Origin: Pontibacter silvestris
Lineage (GTDB): Bacteria; Bacteroidota; Bacteroidia; Cytophagales; Hymenobacteraceae
DNA length: 64,000 nucleotides
NCBI RefSeq assembly: GCF_020907275.1
Contig: NZ_JAJJWI010000003.1
Location: 124,001-188,000, forward strand
Direction: 5' to 3'
Below, piece after piece: positions 25,430 through 34,138 of the stretch (within the stretch, counting starts at the first letter, position 1; every line of letters begins with the position of its first letter). The notes under the pieces are model-generated. The model was not told the origin of the DNA. It saw nothing but the letters and a program-made list of their open reading frames with translations, and made no database searches. A program made the position numbers and the translations under genes.

Positions 25430-26941
25430 ATGCCTGATTCCTCTCCCCTGCTTTCTCTTAACAACATTACCGTACGTTACCTAAACCACACGCTTTTTAC
25501 AAACCTAAGCTTTCATATTAACAAAGGCGAACATTGGGCACTAGTAGGAGAAAGCGGCTCAGGTAAGACCAGCCTACTTCAAACTATCGCAGGCAAGAAT
25601 AATGTAGTTGGTGGTAGTATACAGCATTATTATTACCAGGAGTACCTCCGGCAAAACCCATTGCATGGTGAAGTGTTTACACACCATAACCTGATAGCAG
25701 AAGTGTCACAAAAGCATAACTTCAGAAACCTTTCCTCCAATGCATCCGAGTTTTACTATCAGCAGCGTTACCATGCTTCCGACTCAGAAGATGCACCAAC
25801 CGTAGAAAGCTATCTTTCAGCCATTGAAGCACCAGAAGTTCCTCAAGCTTACTGGAACTATGACAGAGCAATTTCTACTTTTAAGCTGGAAGGCCTGCTG
25901 GATAAACAACTGATCAAGCTATCTAACGGAGAAACAAAAAGGCTTTTATTGGCAGCTGCCGTATTAAAGCATCCGCTACTCCTGCTGCTAGACAACCCTC
26001 TGACAGGTCTGGATGTGGAAACCCGGGCAGCGTTTAACCTCATTCTTTCAGAGATTACAAAATCAGGTATCACAATTGTGATGGCGACATCGCCTACGGA
26101 ATTACCAGATACAATAACGCATGTGGCAGTCTTAAGAAAAGGAAAGATGGTGCATAGATTATCTAAAGGAGAATTTACTCCGGCACTGGTAGCTCTTGCT
26201 CCTGTCTTCTTACCAGACCAGGAAGAGCTTCAGGCATTGCTCTCCGTAAACAACATACCAGCCTTTGATACCATTGTGCAAATGGATGATGTGTCTATCA
26301 AGTATGGGAACAAACTTGTGCTGGATAATATAAACTGGCAAGTAAAACAGGGGGAACACTGGGCACTGTTGGGCCATAATGGAGCTGGCAAAACAACTTT
26401 ACTCAGCCTGATCAGCGGCGATAATCCACAGTCTTACGCTAAAAAGATTATTCTTTTTGATCGAAAGAGAGGCAGCGGCGAAACCATCTGGGACATTAAA
26501 AAGAAAATAGGCTTTGTTTCGCCTGAACTGTACCAGTATTTCCCTTACAACAATACCTGCCTACAGGTAATAGAGTCGGGCATTTGTGACACATTAGGTT
26601 TAATAAAACAAAGTGCCCCACAGTATGCAGCCACAGCACTGCGCTGGATGCACTTACTGGAAATTGAGCAGGAAGCTGACAAGCTGCTAAAAGATGTATC
26701 TGCCAGTACACAAAGGCTATGCTTATTGGCAAGAGCACTGATTAAGAACCCGCCTTTACTTATTTTAGACGAGCCATGTCAGGGCCTTGATCAGCATCAG
26801 CAAGAGCAATTTAAACAACTACTGGATGCCATCTGCAGAAATAGCAAGACAACTCTGGTTTATGTTACCCACTATCAACAGGAGATTCCGAAATGTGTAA
26901 CAAAAGTATTGCGCCTTGCGAATGGGAAAGTAGTAGCTTAA
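25430..26941 (+). CDS. Soluble tandem ABC ATPase, ModF/PhrA-like
   Basis: 503 residues with two nucleotide-binding domains and no membrane span, the layout of E. coli ModF (PhrA). NBD1: Walker A GESGSGKTS, signature LSNGE, Walker B LLLLDNP. NBD2: Walker A GHNGAGKTT, degenerate signature VSAST, Walker B LLILDEP. So NBD1 lacks the catalytic Glu (Asn instead), and NBD2 lacks a canonical signature, which together spoil one composite ATP site and leave the other intact. No transporter subunit is near. The physiological role of ModF-like proteins is unsettled. Confidence 0.85.
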   Translation: MPDSSPLLSLNNITVRYLNHTLFTNLSFHINKGEHWALVGESGSGKTSLLQTIAGKNNVVGGSIQHYYYQEYLRQNPLHGEVFTHHNLIAEVSQKHNFRNLSSNASEFYYQQRYHASDSEDAPTVESYLSAIEAPEVPQAYWNYDRAISTFKLEGLLDKQLIKLSNGETKRLLLAAAVLKHPLLLLLDNPLTGLDVETRAAFNLILSEITKSGITIVMATSPTELPDTITHVAVLRKGKMVHRLSKGEFTPALVALAPVFLPDQEELQALLSVNNIPAFDTIVQMDDVSIKYGNKLVLDNINWQVKQGEHWALLGHNGAGKTTLLSLISGDNPQSYAKKIILFDRKRGSGETIWDIKKKIGFVSPELYQYFPYNNTCLQVIESGICDTLGLIKQSAPQYAATALRWMHLLEIEQEADKLLKDVSASTQRLCLLARALIKNPPLLILDEPCQGLDQHQQEQFKQLLDAICRNSKTTLVYVTHYQQEIPKCVTKVLRLANGKVVA

Positions 26942-27022
26942 ATCAATAACGTACTATCATAAATATAAAAAGCATTTGTGTTTGCTTACGTTTAGTAACT
27001 GATAAATAGTATTATTGTACTG

Positions 27023-27100
27023 GCTTTAGGGGTGTTCTGAAAAGGAACTGAGACAATACCCTTTGAACCTGATCCGGGTAATGCCGGCGAAGGGAAAAGC
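27023..27100 (+). ncRNA. TPP (THI element) riboswitch
   Basis: All conserved THI segments are present in order: AGGGGTG, CTGAGA, ACCCTTTGAACCTGATC, and GGGTAATGCCGGCGAAGGG. Helix P1 closes with GCTTT (27023-27027) and AAAGC (27096-27100). It lies 86 bases upstream of thiM and controls the thiamine salvage operon: binding of thiamine diphosphate should lower expression. Confidence 0.95.
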
Positions 27101-27132
27101 AAAAGTGGCTTTTATAGCCATTTATTCTTTTC
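27096..27132 (+). terminator. Expression platform of the TPP riboswitch
   Basis: TGGCT (27106-27110) and AGCCA (27116-27120), extended by flanking A-T/G-U pairs, form a hairpin with a T-rich tail. AAAAGC of the P1 3' strand can instead pair with GCTTTT (27108-27113). Thus the ligand-bound fold frees the terminator and the unbound fold blocks it. Inferred from base pairing only. Confidence 0.6.
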
Positions 27133-27186
27133 AACTCTCCTTTTCCGGAGCTCCTTAGCCTGATCTCAATCTTAAAAAAGCATTAA

Positions 27187-27996
27187 ATGGAGCAGCAACT
27201 CTGGAATAGTGTACTGGCCGTAAGAGAAAAATCGCCGCTGGTACACAGCATCACTAATTATGTAGTTATGAATAATACCGCCAATGCCTTACTGGCAGTT
27301 GGTGCATCACCGGTTATGGCACATGCTTATAGTGAAGTGCATGATATGGTAGCTATAGCTGGTGCCCTGATTATAAACATAGGTACACTGGACGAATATT
27401 GGGTGGAAAGCATGAAGCTTGCCATTAGCCAGGCAAACACATTAGGCAAGCCCTGGTTATTAGACCCCGTAGGCGCAGGAGCCACACCATACCGGAATAA
27501 AGTACTGCAGGAACTGCTGGAGTATCAGCCTACTGTTATCAGGGGCAACGCCTCAGAAATTATGGCATTGGCAAGCATGAGTGCTGGCACTAAAGGCGTA
27601 GACAGCACCAACCATACAGACGAAGCGCTTGATGCTGCTATTCAGCTTAACCAAGCTCATGGGTCAGTTGTATGTGTGTCTGGTGCAACTGATCTGATAG
27701 TGCAGGAAAAAGGATGCCTAACACTTACTAATGGCGATAAGTTAATGACTCGGGTGACAGGCATGGGCTGTACGGCCAGTGCTCTTATTGGGGCATTCTG
27801 TGCTACCACTACAACTCATTACTTTGAAGCTACAGTGGCGGCAATGGCTTTAATGGGTATAGCGGGCGAAATAGCAGCCGAGAAATCACCAGGCCCCGGG
27901 AGTTTGCAGCTACATTTCCTGGATACTTTGTACCAAATAAATAAGGATGAATTTGTGCAACGAGTAAAGCTAGAAGAATACAATGGCGGCTTTTAA
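27187..27996 (+). CDS. thiM: Hydroxyethylthiazole kinase
   Basis: 269 residues. Phosphorylates the thiazole moiety for salvage into thiamine. Family motifs: VHSITNYVVMNNTANALLAVGASPVMAH near the start, RGNASEIMAL, and the ATP/anion-hole motif TGMGCTASALIGAF. First gene of a salvage operon under the TPP riboswitch, overlapping thiE by 14 bases. No de novo genes (thiC, thiG, thiH, thiS) are in the window. Confidence 0.96.
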   Translation: MEQQLWNSVLAVREKSPLVHSITNYVVMNNTANALLAVGASPVMAHAYSEVHDMVAIAGALIINIGTLDEYWVESMKLAISQANTLGKPWLLDPVGAGATPYRNKVLQELLEYQPTVIRGNASEIMALASMSAGTKGVDSTNHTDEALDAAIQLNQAHGSVVCVSGATDLIVQEKGCLTLTNGDKLMTRVTGMGCTASALIGAFCATTTTHYFEATVAAMALMGIAGEIAAEKSPGPGSLQLHFLDTLYQINKDEFVQRVKLEEYNGGF

Positions 27997-28612
27997 CCAT
28001 AAGCTTTACTTAGTAACAGATGATGCTGCCTGCCTTGGACGGGATTTGGTAACTGTTGTGGAAGCCGCTGTGCTGGGAGGTGTAGACCTGGTGCAGATTC
28101 GGGAAAAGTATTTACCGGAAAATGCTTTTCTGGAGAAAACGCTTCGCCTGAAAGAAATGCTGGATAAATACAACACTCCGCTTATTGTAAACGATAACCT
28201 TCAGGTTGCCTCCAGAGCCGGGGCTGCCGGCATTCATGTAGGTAACAACGACATAGCTCCTGCTGAAATATTGCAGCAGTGGTCAGCCTGCGGCATTTTA
28301 GGATACTCGCTGGAGTATGAGGAGCATTTACAAAGCTCGCATGTAAAACTGGCAGATTATGTTGCTTTAAGCCCTGTTTTCTCCACCCCCACCAAAACAG
28401 ACACGGTTACAGAATGGGGCCTGGATGGTATAACTCACATACGCTCTCTCACCACAAAGCCTATCGTTGCAATAGGCAGGGTAAACGCCAAGAATGCTGG
28501 TAACATTATCCGGGCAGGCGCAGATTGCCTGGCCGTAGTATCAGCTATTTGCTCTGCTCCAGCCCCTGCCAAAGCAGCTGAAGAAATCAGGAATGAAATT
28601 GAAAAAGCTTAA
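27983..28612 (+). CDS. thiE: Thiamine phosphate synthase
   Basis: 209 residues, a TIM-barrel enzyme joining HMP-diphosphate and thiazole phosphate to thiamine phosphate. Motifs: VDLVQIREK (pyrophosphate/HMP site), [18 protein letters not shown], and [11 protein letters not shown]. Overlaps thiM by 14 bases, with thiD 56 bases after, so translation is coupled within the riboswitch-controlled operon. Confidence 0.95.
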   Translation: MAAFNHKLYLVTDDAACLGRDLVTVVEAAVLGGVDLVQIREKYLPENAFLEKTLRLKEMLDKYNTPLIVNDNLQVASRAGAAGIHVGNNDIAPAEILQQWSACGILGYSLEYEEHLQSSHVKLADYVALSPVFSTPTKTDTVTEWGLDGITHIRSLTTKPIVAIGRVNAKNAGNIIRAGADCLAVVSAICSAPAPAKAAEEIRNEIEKA

Positions 28613-28668
28613 AGCTACTCTTCTCCGGTTCAGGTAGACTTACTGACACCATACCAGACAAGCAACTT

Positions 28669-29502
28669 ATGAAGACATATAAATATCCGGCTGTGCTTAC
28701 TATTGCTGGTTCCGATAGCGGTGGCGGAGCAGGCATACAAGCAGACCTAAAAACATTTTCCGCTCTAGGCTGCTTTGGCACATCGGCTATCACAGCTATT
28801 ACGGTGCAAAACACTTTAGGCGTCACAGGTATACATAGCATACCTCCTGCTATAGTTCAGGGGCAAATAAAGGCAGTAATGGATGACATAAAACCTGCCG
28901 CCATTAAAATCGGGATGGTGCATAGTGTGGAACTGGTACAGGCTATTGCTGAAACACTACAGCAATATGCTTATTTGCCTGTAGTAGTAGACCCTGTTAT
29001 GGTAGCTACCAGCGGCGATAAGCTGATTGAAGACAGCACCATTTCTGTTCTAAAACAACAGCTGCTTCCATTAGCCGAAGTAGTTACACCTAACCTTGAT
29101 GAGGCCCAGATTTTGGCAGGCATACCTATTCATAACCTGGAGGATATGAAGAAAGCAGCCCGCTTAATACTGGATACAGGTTGTAAAGCTGTATTGGTAA
29201 AAGGAGGCCATTTACAGGGCCCCCGCCTGTACGACGTATACCTGCACCAGAACGGTTCTGAACAGGTGTTTGAATCGGAGGCTATTGCGAGCAATAATAC
29301 CCACGGTACTGGCTGTACCCTTTCCTCGGCTATAGCAGCTCTTTTGGCTAAAGGCGCCGACATGGTAACAGCTATTATACAGGCAAAGCAGTATGTACAC
29401 CAGGCTATAGACAAAGGCAAAGATGTTAAAACAGGCGAAGGACATGGCCCGTTGAATCATTTCTTTCAACCACAAAAGTTAGAAAAATATGAGTTGGACT
29501 AA
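28669..29502 (+). CDS. thiD: Hydroxymethylpyrimidine/phosphomethylpyrimidine kinase
   Basis: 277 residues. Phosphorylates HMP and HMP-phosphate. Ribokinase-fold motifs: [24 protein letters not shown] at the N-terminus, [12 protein letters not shown], and the catalytic [18 protein letters not shown]. Overlaps tenA by 14 bases. Together with thiM, thiE and tenA it gives a complete HMP and thiazole salvage route to thiamine phosphate. Confidence 0.96.
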   Translation: MKTYKYPAVLTIAGSDSGGGAGIQADLKTFSALGCFGTSAITAITVQNTLGVTGIHSIPPAIVQGQIKAVMDDIKPAAIKIGMVHSVELVQAIAETLQQYAYLPVVVDPVMVATSGDKLIEDSTISVLKQQLLPLAEVVTPNLDEAQILAGIPIHNLEDMKKAARLILDTGCKAVLVKGGHLQGPRLYDVYLHQNGSEQVFESEAIASNNTHGTGCTLSSAIAALLAKGADMVTAIIQAKQYVHQAIDKGKDVKTGEGHGPLNHFFQPQKLEKYELD

Positions 29503-30142
29503 AAAAGCCTGGGAAGCAGGCTATCAGATTTACGAGCAAATTACCTCTATGCCTTTTAATCAGGAGTTGATAGCAGGAACATTAGATAAAGAAAAGTTTA
29601 AGTTTTACATAGCACAGGACTCGCTTTACCTGGCAGAATTTAGCAGGGCTTTATCATTAATTGCAGGAAGGGCACACCACACGGAGCACGTACTGGAATT
29701 TGCCCGCTTTGCAGAAGGCGCTGTAGTAGTAGAACATGCCCTACATGCCGGTTATTTTCAGAAGTTCGGCATCACGGAAACCTTGCCTGCCTCACCTTCC
29801 TGCCAGCATTACACGCACTATTTACTTACTAAAGCTGCTCTTGCACAGGTAGAGGTAGCCATGGCAGCTGTTCTCCCCTGCTTCTGGATTTATAAGGAGG
29901 TAGGAGACTTTATTTATCAACAACAGCAAAAAGAAAATAATCCATATCAGGAGTGGATAGATACTTATGCAGGAGAAGAGTTTGCCGGTATAGTAGAAAG
30001 AGCTATAAAAATATGTGATGAGGTAGCAGAAAGTTGTACACCAGCTCAGCAACAGACTATGACAGATGCTTTTGTTATGGCAACTAAACTGGAATGGATG
30101 TTCTGGGACAGTGCTTACAGGCAAGAGCAATGGCCCTTGTAG
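29489..30142 (+). CDS. tenA: Aminopyrimidine aminohydrolase / thiaminase II (TenA)
   Basis: 217 residues. Hydrolyses degraded thiamine, releasing the pyrimidine for ThiD. The TenA catalytic Cys is C131 in AVLPCFWIYKEVG; the family helical fold is seen in the N-terminal block FYIAQDSLYLAEFSRAL and in the C-terminal FVMATKLEWMFWDSAY. Last gene of the operon, overlapping thiD by 14 bases and followed by a very strong terminator. Confidence 0.95.
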   Translation: MSWTKKAWEAGYQIYEQITSMPFNQELIAGTLDKEKFKFYIAQDSLYLAEFSRALSLIAGRAHHTEHVLEFARFAEGAVVVEHALHAGYFQKFGITETLPASPSCQHYTHYLLTKAALAQVEVAMAAVLPCFWIYKEVGDFIYQQQQKENNPYQEWIDTYAGEEFAGIVERAIKICDEVAESCTPAQQQTMTDAFVMATKLEWMFWDSAYRQEQWPL

Positions 30143-30165
30143 CAGTGGCTTTTAATTCATCAACT

Positions 30166-30219
30166 CTTAAAAAGCACAAAGCCCTATCTTGAAGCAGGTA
30201 GGGCTTTGTGCTTTTTAAG
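30166..30219. terminator. Terminator of the thiamine salvage operon
   Basis: Long hairpin of about 23 pairs (CTTAAAAAGCACAAAGCCCTA and complement, extended by a G-U and a G-C pair) with an 8-base loop, 23 bases after tenA. Confidence 0.92.
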
Positions 30220-30316
30220 TAACTACTACTAGCGAAGCAAATAGCTACAACTAGTGATTTTTAGCTTCTGCTACAACATTCTTTGCTCTTTGCCTTTTTC
30301 TGTAAATAGCAGCTCC

Positions 30317-30347
30317 TACCTTTGCATTATATAGATTAATTCTAAAT
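30317..30347 (+). promoter_or_regulatory. Promoter with Fur-type dyad before the siderophore receptor
   Basis: TACCTTTG (30317-30324) fits TAnnTTTG. Immediately downstream, 30329-30347 is an imperfect 9-1-9 inverted repeat: ATATAGATT-A-ATTCTAAAT, with seven of nine positions matching. A 9-1-9 A/T-rich dyad over the transcription start of an iron-uptake gene is typical of Fur operators. The assignment to Fur is inference. Confidence 0.5.
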
Positions 30348-30363
30348 AATACCAACAACTTTT

Positions 30364-32754
30364 ATGAAGCCAACATATACCAAAAGGAAATTACTTCCTC
30401 CAATAGTAGCAACTATAGTAACTTTACTATTAACCTGTACTGCAGCCTTCGCACAAAGCGACTCAATCAAAGGCCATGTTACTACTACAGACAATCAGGC
30501 TGCTGCAGGGGTTTCAATTGGCCTAAAAGGAACTACAATAGGAGCTACTACTGATGTAGATGGTAATTATACTATATCAAAAGTAAAGCCTGGCACCTAT
30601 ACACTTCGGGTACAGATGATTGGACTGGAACCACAGGAACAAGGCATAACTGTAGAAACAGGCAAAACCGTTACAGCAAACTTTATGCTTAACAAAAGTG
30701 CTGCTGCTATTCAGGAAATCGTCATCAGAGGGCAACGCGAAAGCTTTAAGGCTGATCAACCATCTGAGTCACTGCGCCTGCAAACTAAACTTTTAGACGT
30801 TCCGCAAAACATACAGGTCATTACAAATGATGTGATTAAAAGTCAGCAGATATTTGACCTGCTGGAAGGTGTAGGCCGAAACGTAAGCGGCGTTACGATG
30901 CAGGAGCACTGGGGCAACTACACCCGAATGAATATGCGTGGGGCCAGAGTAGCACCTTTCAGAAACGGCATGAACATAGAATCCACCTGGGGGCCACTTT
31001 CTGAGGATATGTCTTTTGTTGAGCGCATTGAATTTGTGAAAGGTCCTGCTGGTTTTATGCTGGCTAACGGCGACCCTTCAGGTTTTTATAATGTGGTAAC
31101 CAAAAAGCCAACAGGTATAACCAAGCAGGAAGTAAACTTTACTTTTGGCAGCTATAACACTTTAAGAGCTACAGCTGACCTTGACGGTCAACTTACAAGC
31201 AATGGTAAACTGCTGTACCGCTTAAATGTGATGGGCCAGAAAAAAGATTCGTGGAGAGACTATGAGTACAACGACCGCTATTCAATAGCACCTGTATTAA
31301 AATACAAGTTTAGCGACAGAACTTCCTTAACCGCTGAGTATACCTACCAGTTTTCCCGCATGTCAGCTATTGGTTCTGCTTATGTGTTCTCCCCTAAAGG
31401 TTATGCAGATCTGCCACGAAACTCCACCATTGCAGACCCTAACCTGGAGCCTTCTGACATGAAAGATAACAGTGCATACCTTATCTTTGAGCATCAGTTT
31501 AACGACAACTGGAAATTAACTGCACAAACATCGTACTTCCTTTACAACCAGGAAGGCAGCTCACTTTGGCCAGGAGGATTAGATCAGGAAGGGAATATGC
31601 AACGGGTACTGAGTGGCTGGGATGCGCAAAATAAAAGTAAATTCGGGCAGCTTTTTGTAAACGGAGAACTACAGACAGGTACAATCAGACACCGTATATT
31701 AGGTGGCCTCGATCTAGGCGATAAAAAGTATCTGGCAGACTGGAGCCAGTCTATAGCTCTGGATGTAGAAACTCCTTTTAATATCTATAATCCTGTATAT
31801 GGCTCTATTACGACGCAAAGAATAGATCATTCCCTACCGTTAGAAGACAGACCTGGCGTAAGTACATTAGCTCAGAAATATGGAGCTTTATATGTTCAGG
31901 ATGAGCTAGGGTTCTTCCAGGATAAGTTAAGACTTACATTGGCCGGAAGATACACCAAAGCAGAAACTAACCAATATGGCAGCATTGTCAAAAATAGCAA
32001 GTTTACCCCTAGAGTGGGTATAAATGCCTCTGTAAATGCCAACACCTCTTTCTACGCACTCTATGACCAGGCTTTTATACCACAGTTAGGTAAGTTATCG
32101 AATGGAGATCAGGTAAAGCCTATTGCAGGCAATAACATAGAAGCAGGTTTTAAAAGAGACTGGTTTGGCGGACGCTGGAATTCGACAGTAGCTCTTTATC
32201 AGATTACCAAAAATAACCAGTTAGTCGGCGACCCTAACGATCCAACAGGAGCTTCTTATTTACAGCTTGGGGAAACTCAAACCAAAGGGGTTGAGCTTGA
32301 TGTACGAGGCGAAATAGCAAGAGGATTGAGCCTGACATTTAACTACGCCTACACAGATTCTAAAGCAACAGAAACTACGGCAACTCTAGCAGAAGGCGAT
32401 AAAGTTCCCGGTTTTGCAAAGCATATTTCCAATGCCTGGTTAGCTTACAAACTAAATAAAGGAGTTCTGCAAGGTGCAGGTATATCGCTTGGTTACCAAT
32501 GGCAAGTAGACCGCTATCCATGGTCTTTGACAGAAGGTACTATCGGCACTTTACCTGATTACTTCCGCCTGGATGGCGCTGTTTCTTATCAGATAAAGAA
32601 AGTTAGCCTGGCTGTTAATGTTAATAATCTTTTAGATGAGTACTTATACTCAGGAGCCCCTTACGATTTTGACTATGACGGCACACTGGATGGTTATGAG
32701 TGGCAAACAGAAACACCTCGCAGCTATCGTGTAAGCATCGGATACAGATTCTAA
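30364..32754 (+). CDS. TonB-dependent siderophore receptor
   Basis: 796 residues. A signal peptide ending in AAFAQ is followed by a carboxypeptidase-regulatory-like domain (about 35-110) common in Bacteroidota receptors. Then come a plug domain (IQEIVIRGQRE through FVKGPAGFMLANGDPSGFYNVVTKKP, the siderophore-receptor signature) and a 22-stranded barrel ending in YRVSIGYRF. It should import a ferric siderophore in a TonB-dependent way. A PepSY membrane gene follows 7 bases later, the usual partner for intracellular or periplasmic iron reduction. The siderophore is unknown and no synthesis genes are nearby. Confidence 0.94.
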   Translation: MKPTYTKRKLLPPIVATIVTLLLTCTAAFAQSDSIKGHVTTTDNQAAAGVSIGLKGTTIGATTDVDGNYTISKVKPGTYTLRVQMIGLEPQEQGITVETGKTVTANFMLNKSAAAIQEIVIRGQRESFKADQPSESLRLQTKLLDVPQNIQVITNDVIKSQQIFDLLEGVGRNVSGVTMQEHWGNYTRMNMRGARVAPFRNGMNIESTWGPLSEDMSFVERIEFVKGPAGFMLANGDPSGFYNVVTKKPTGITKQEVNFTFGSYNTLRATADLDGQLTSNGKLLYRLNVMGQKKDSWRDYEYNDRYSIAPVLKYKFSDRTSLTAEYTYQFSRMSAIGSAYVFSPKGYADLPRNSTIADPNLEPSDMKDNSAYLIFEHQFNDNWKLTAQTSYFLYNQEGSSLWPGGLDQEGNMQRVLSGWDAQNKSKFGQLFVNGELQTGTIRHRILGGLDLGDKKYLADWSQSIALDVETPFNIYNPVYGSITTQRIDHSLPLEDRPGVSTLAQKYGALYVQDELGFFQDKLRLTLAGRYTKAETNQYGSIVKNSKFTPRVGINASVNANTSFYALYDQAFIPQLGKLSNGDQVKPIAGNNIEAGFKRDWFGGRWNSTVALYQITKNNQLVGDPNDPTGASYLQLGETQTKGVELDVRGEIARGLSLTFNYAYTDSKATETTATLAEGDKVPGFAKHISNAWLAYKLNKGVLQGAGISLGYQWQVDRYPWSLTEGTIGTLPDYFRLDGAVSYQIKKVSLAVNVNNLLDEYLYSGAPYDFDYDGTLDGYEWQTETPRSYRVSIGYRF

Positions 32755-32761
32755 AGGTAAT

Positions 32762-33964
32762 ATGACTTTAAAGAAAGTAATAAACAAAATTCACCTATGG
32801 CTCGGGCTTGCGTCCGGGCTATTGGTGCTTTTCTTAGGTATAACAGGCTGTATACTGGCATTCCAACATGAAATAGAGTCTGCTACACAACCTTATCAGT
32901 TTGTTGCAGCTCAAAACATAGCTAAGCTACCTCCGTCTAAGCTAAAGGCTATTGCTGATGCCCAGCTACCAGGTAAACATGCCCACAGCATTAGCTACGA
33001 AAAGGGCAAAGCTTCAGAAGTTGTCTACTACGGGTTTGATCCTCAGTATTATGACATGGTTTTCCTGAACCCTTACAATGGGGAGGTTCTAAAGGTGAAG
33101 AACATGAACCGTGACTTTTTCAGAATAGTTATTATGGGGCACTACTACTTATGGTTACCTCCTGCAATAGGCCAGCCTATAGTAGCAGGTGGCACCCTTA
33201 TATTTTTAATATTACTGATTACGGGCATTGTGCTTTGGTGGCCTAAAAACAAAGCAGCCCGAAAGCAACGCTTCACTATTAAGTGGAATGCAAAGTGGAG
33301 GCGCACTAACTACGACATGCACAATGTCCTTGGCTTCTATATGACTTGGGTTGCTGTGTTTATTGCCATTACAGGCTTGGTGATGGGTTTTCAATGGTTT
33401 TCAAAATCTGTTTACTGGGTGGCATCCGGCGGTAAACAACTAACAGAGTTTTATGAGCCCTTATCAGACACCACAAAGCTCACAACTAACAGAAACGCCC
33501 CTGCAATAGACCTTGTTTGGCTTAAAATGCAGGAAGAGCACAAGCTGGTTGGAGGTAGCCTGGAAGTGCATGCTCCTGCAGGAAAAGGAGCCACCATAGA
33601 AACAGCCTTAAACCCAAACACTGATACTTATTGGCAAAGCGACTACCGGTATTTTGACCAGTACACACTACAGGAAGTTCCAGTAACACACATGTATGGC
33701 AGGTTTTCAGAAGCCTCAGCTGCTGATAAAATCATGCGCATGAATTACGACATACACGTAGGAGCTATTGGAGGTCTGGCCGGAAAAACTATCGCATTTT
33801 TTGCCAGTTTACTCGCTGCCAGTATGCCTATTACTGGCTTCCTTATCTGGTGGGGCAGAAGAAAAAAGGCAAAAAAAGAAAAGCCTAAAGTAGTTAAAAG
33901 CTATAAAACATTATCTGGTGCAGAACAACGAAACAAAAATAACATAAGAGTTATAAAAGTTTAA
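32762..33964 (+). CDS. PepSY-associated membrane protein (ferric-siderophore reductase-like)
   Basis: 400 residues with four membrane spans: near residues 10-35, 135-158, 190-215 and 340-365. Two PepSY-like periplasmic segments lie between them. Conserved His residues occur near the spans (NKIHLWLGL, GHYYLWLPP, YDMHNVLGFY), suggesting heme ligands as in FpvG-like and other PepSY_TM iron reductases. Located 7 bases after the TonB receptor, so co-transcribed; likely role is release of iron from the imported siderophore. Ends with a basic tail. Confidence 0.88.
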   Translation: MTLKKVINKIHLWLGLASGLLVLFLGITGCILAFQHEIESATQPYQFVAAQNIAKLPPSKLKAIADAQLPGKHAHSISYEKGKASEVVYYGFDPQYYDMVFLNPYNGEVLKVKNMNRDFFRIVIMGHYYLWLPPAIGQPIVAGGTLIFLILLITGIVLWWPKNKAARKQRFTIKWNAKWRRTNYDMHNVLGFYMTWVAVFIAITGLVMGFQWFSKSVYWVASGGKQLTEFYEPLSDTTKLTTNRNAPAIDLVWLKMQEEHKLVGGSLEVHAPAGKGATIETALNPNTDTYWQSDYRYFDQYTLQEVPVTHMYGRFSEASAADKIMRMNYDIHVGAIGGLAGKTIAFFASLLAASMPITGFLIWWGRRKKAKKEKPKVVKSYKTLSGAEQRNKNNIRVIKV

Positions 33965-34138
33965 AGTACTCGTGTTTATTCGGATAAAGCTCAACCAGTA
34001 TAGGTTGTTTTACAGTTATTGTATTCGCTACTTATTGATTATTATTTTTCATATTAAACCTGCCGAGGCCGTACTTCCCATGAAAACATTATAGGAGTTT
34101 TACGTTATATAGTCTTATACAAATACGACAATATACAT

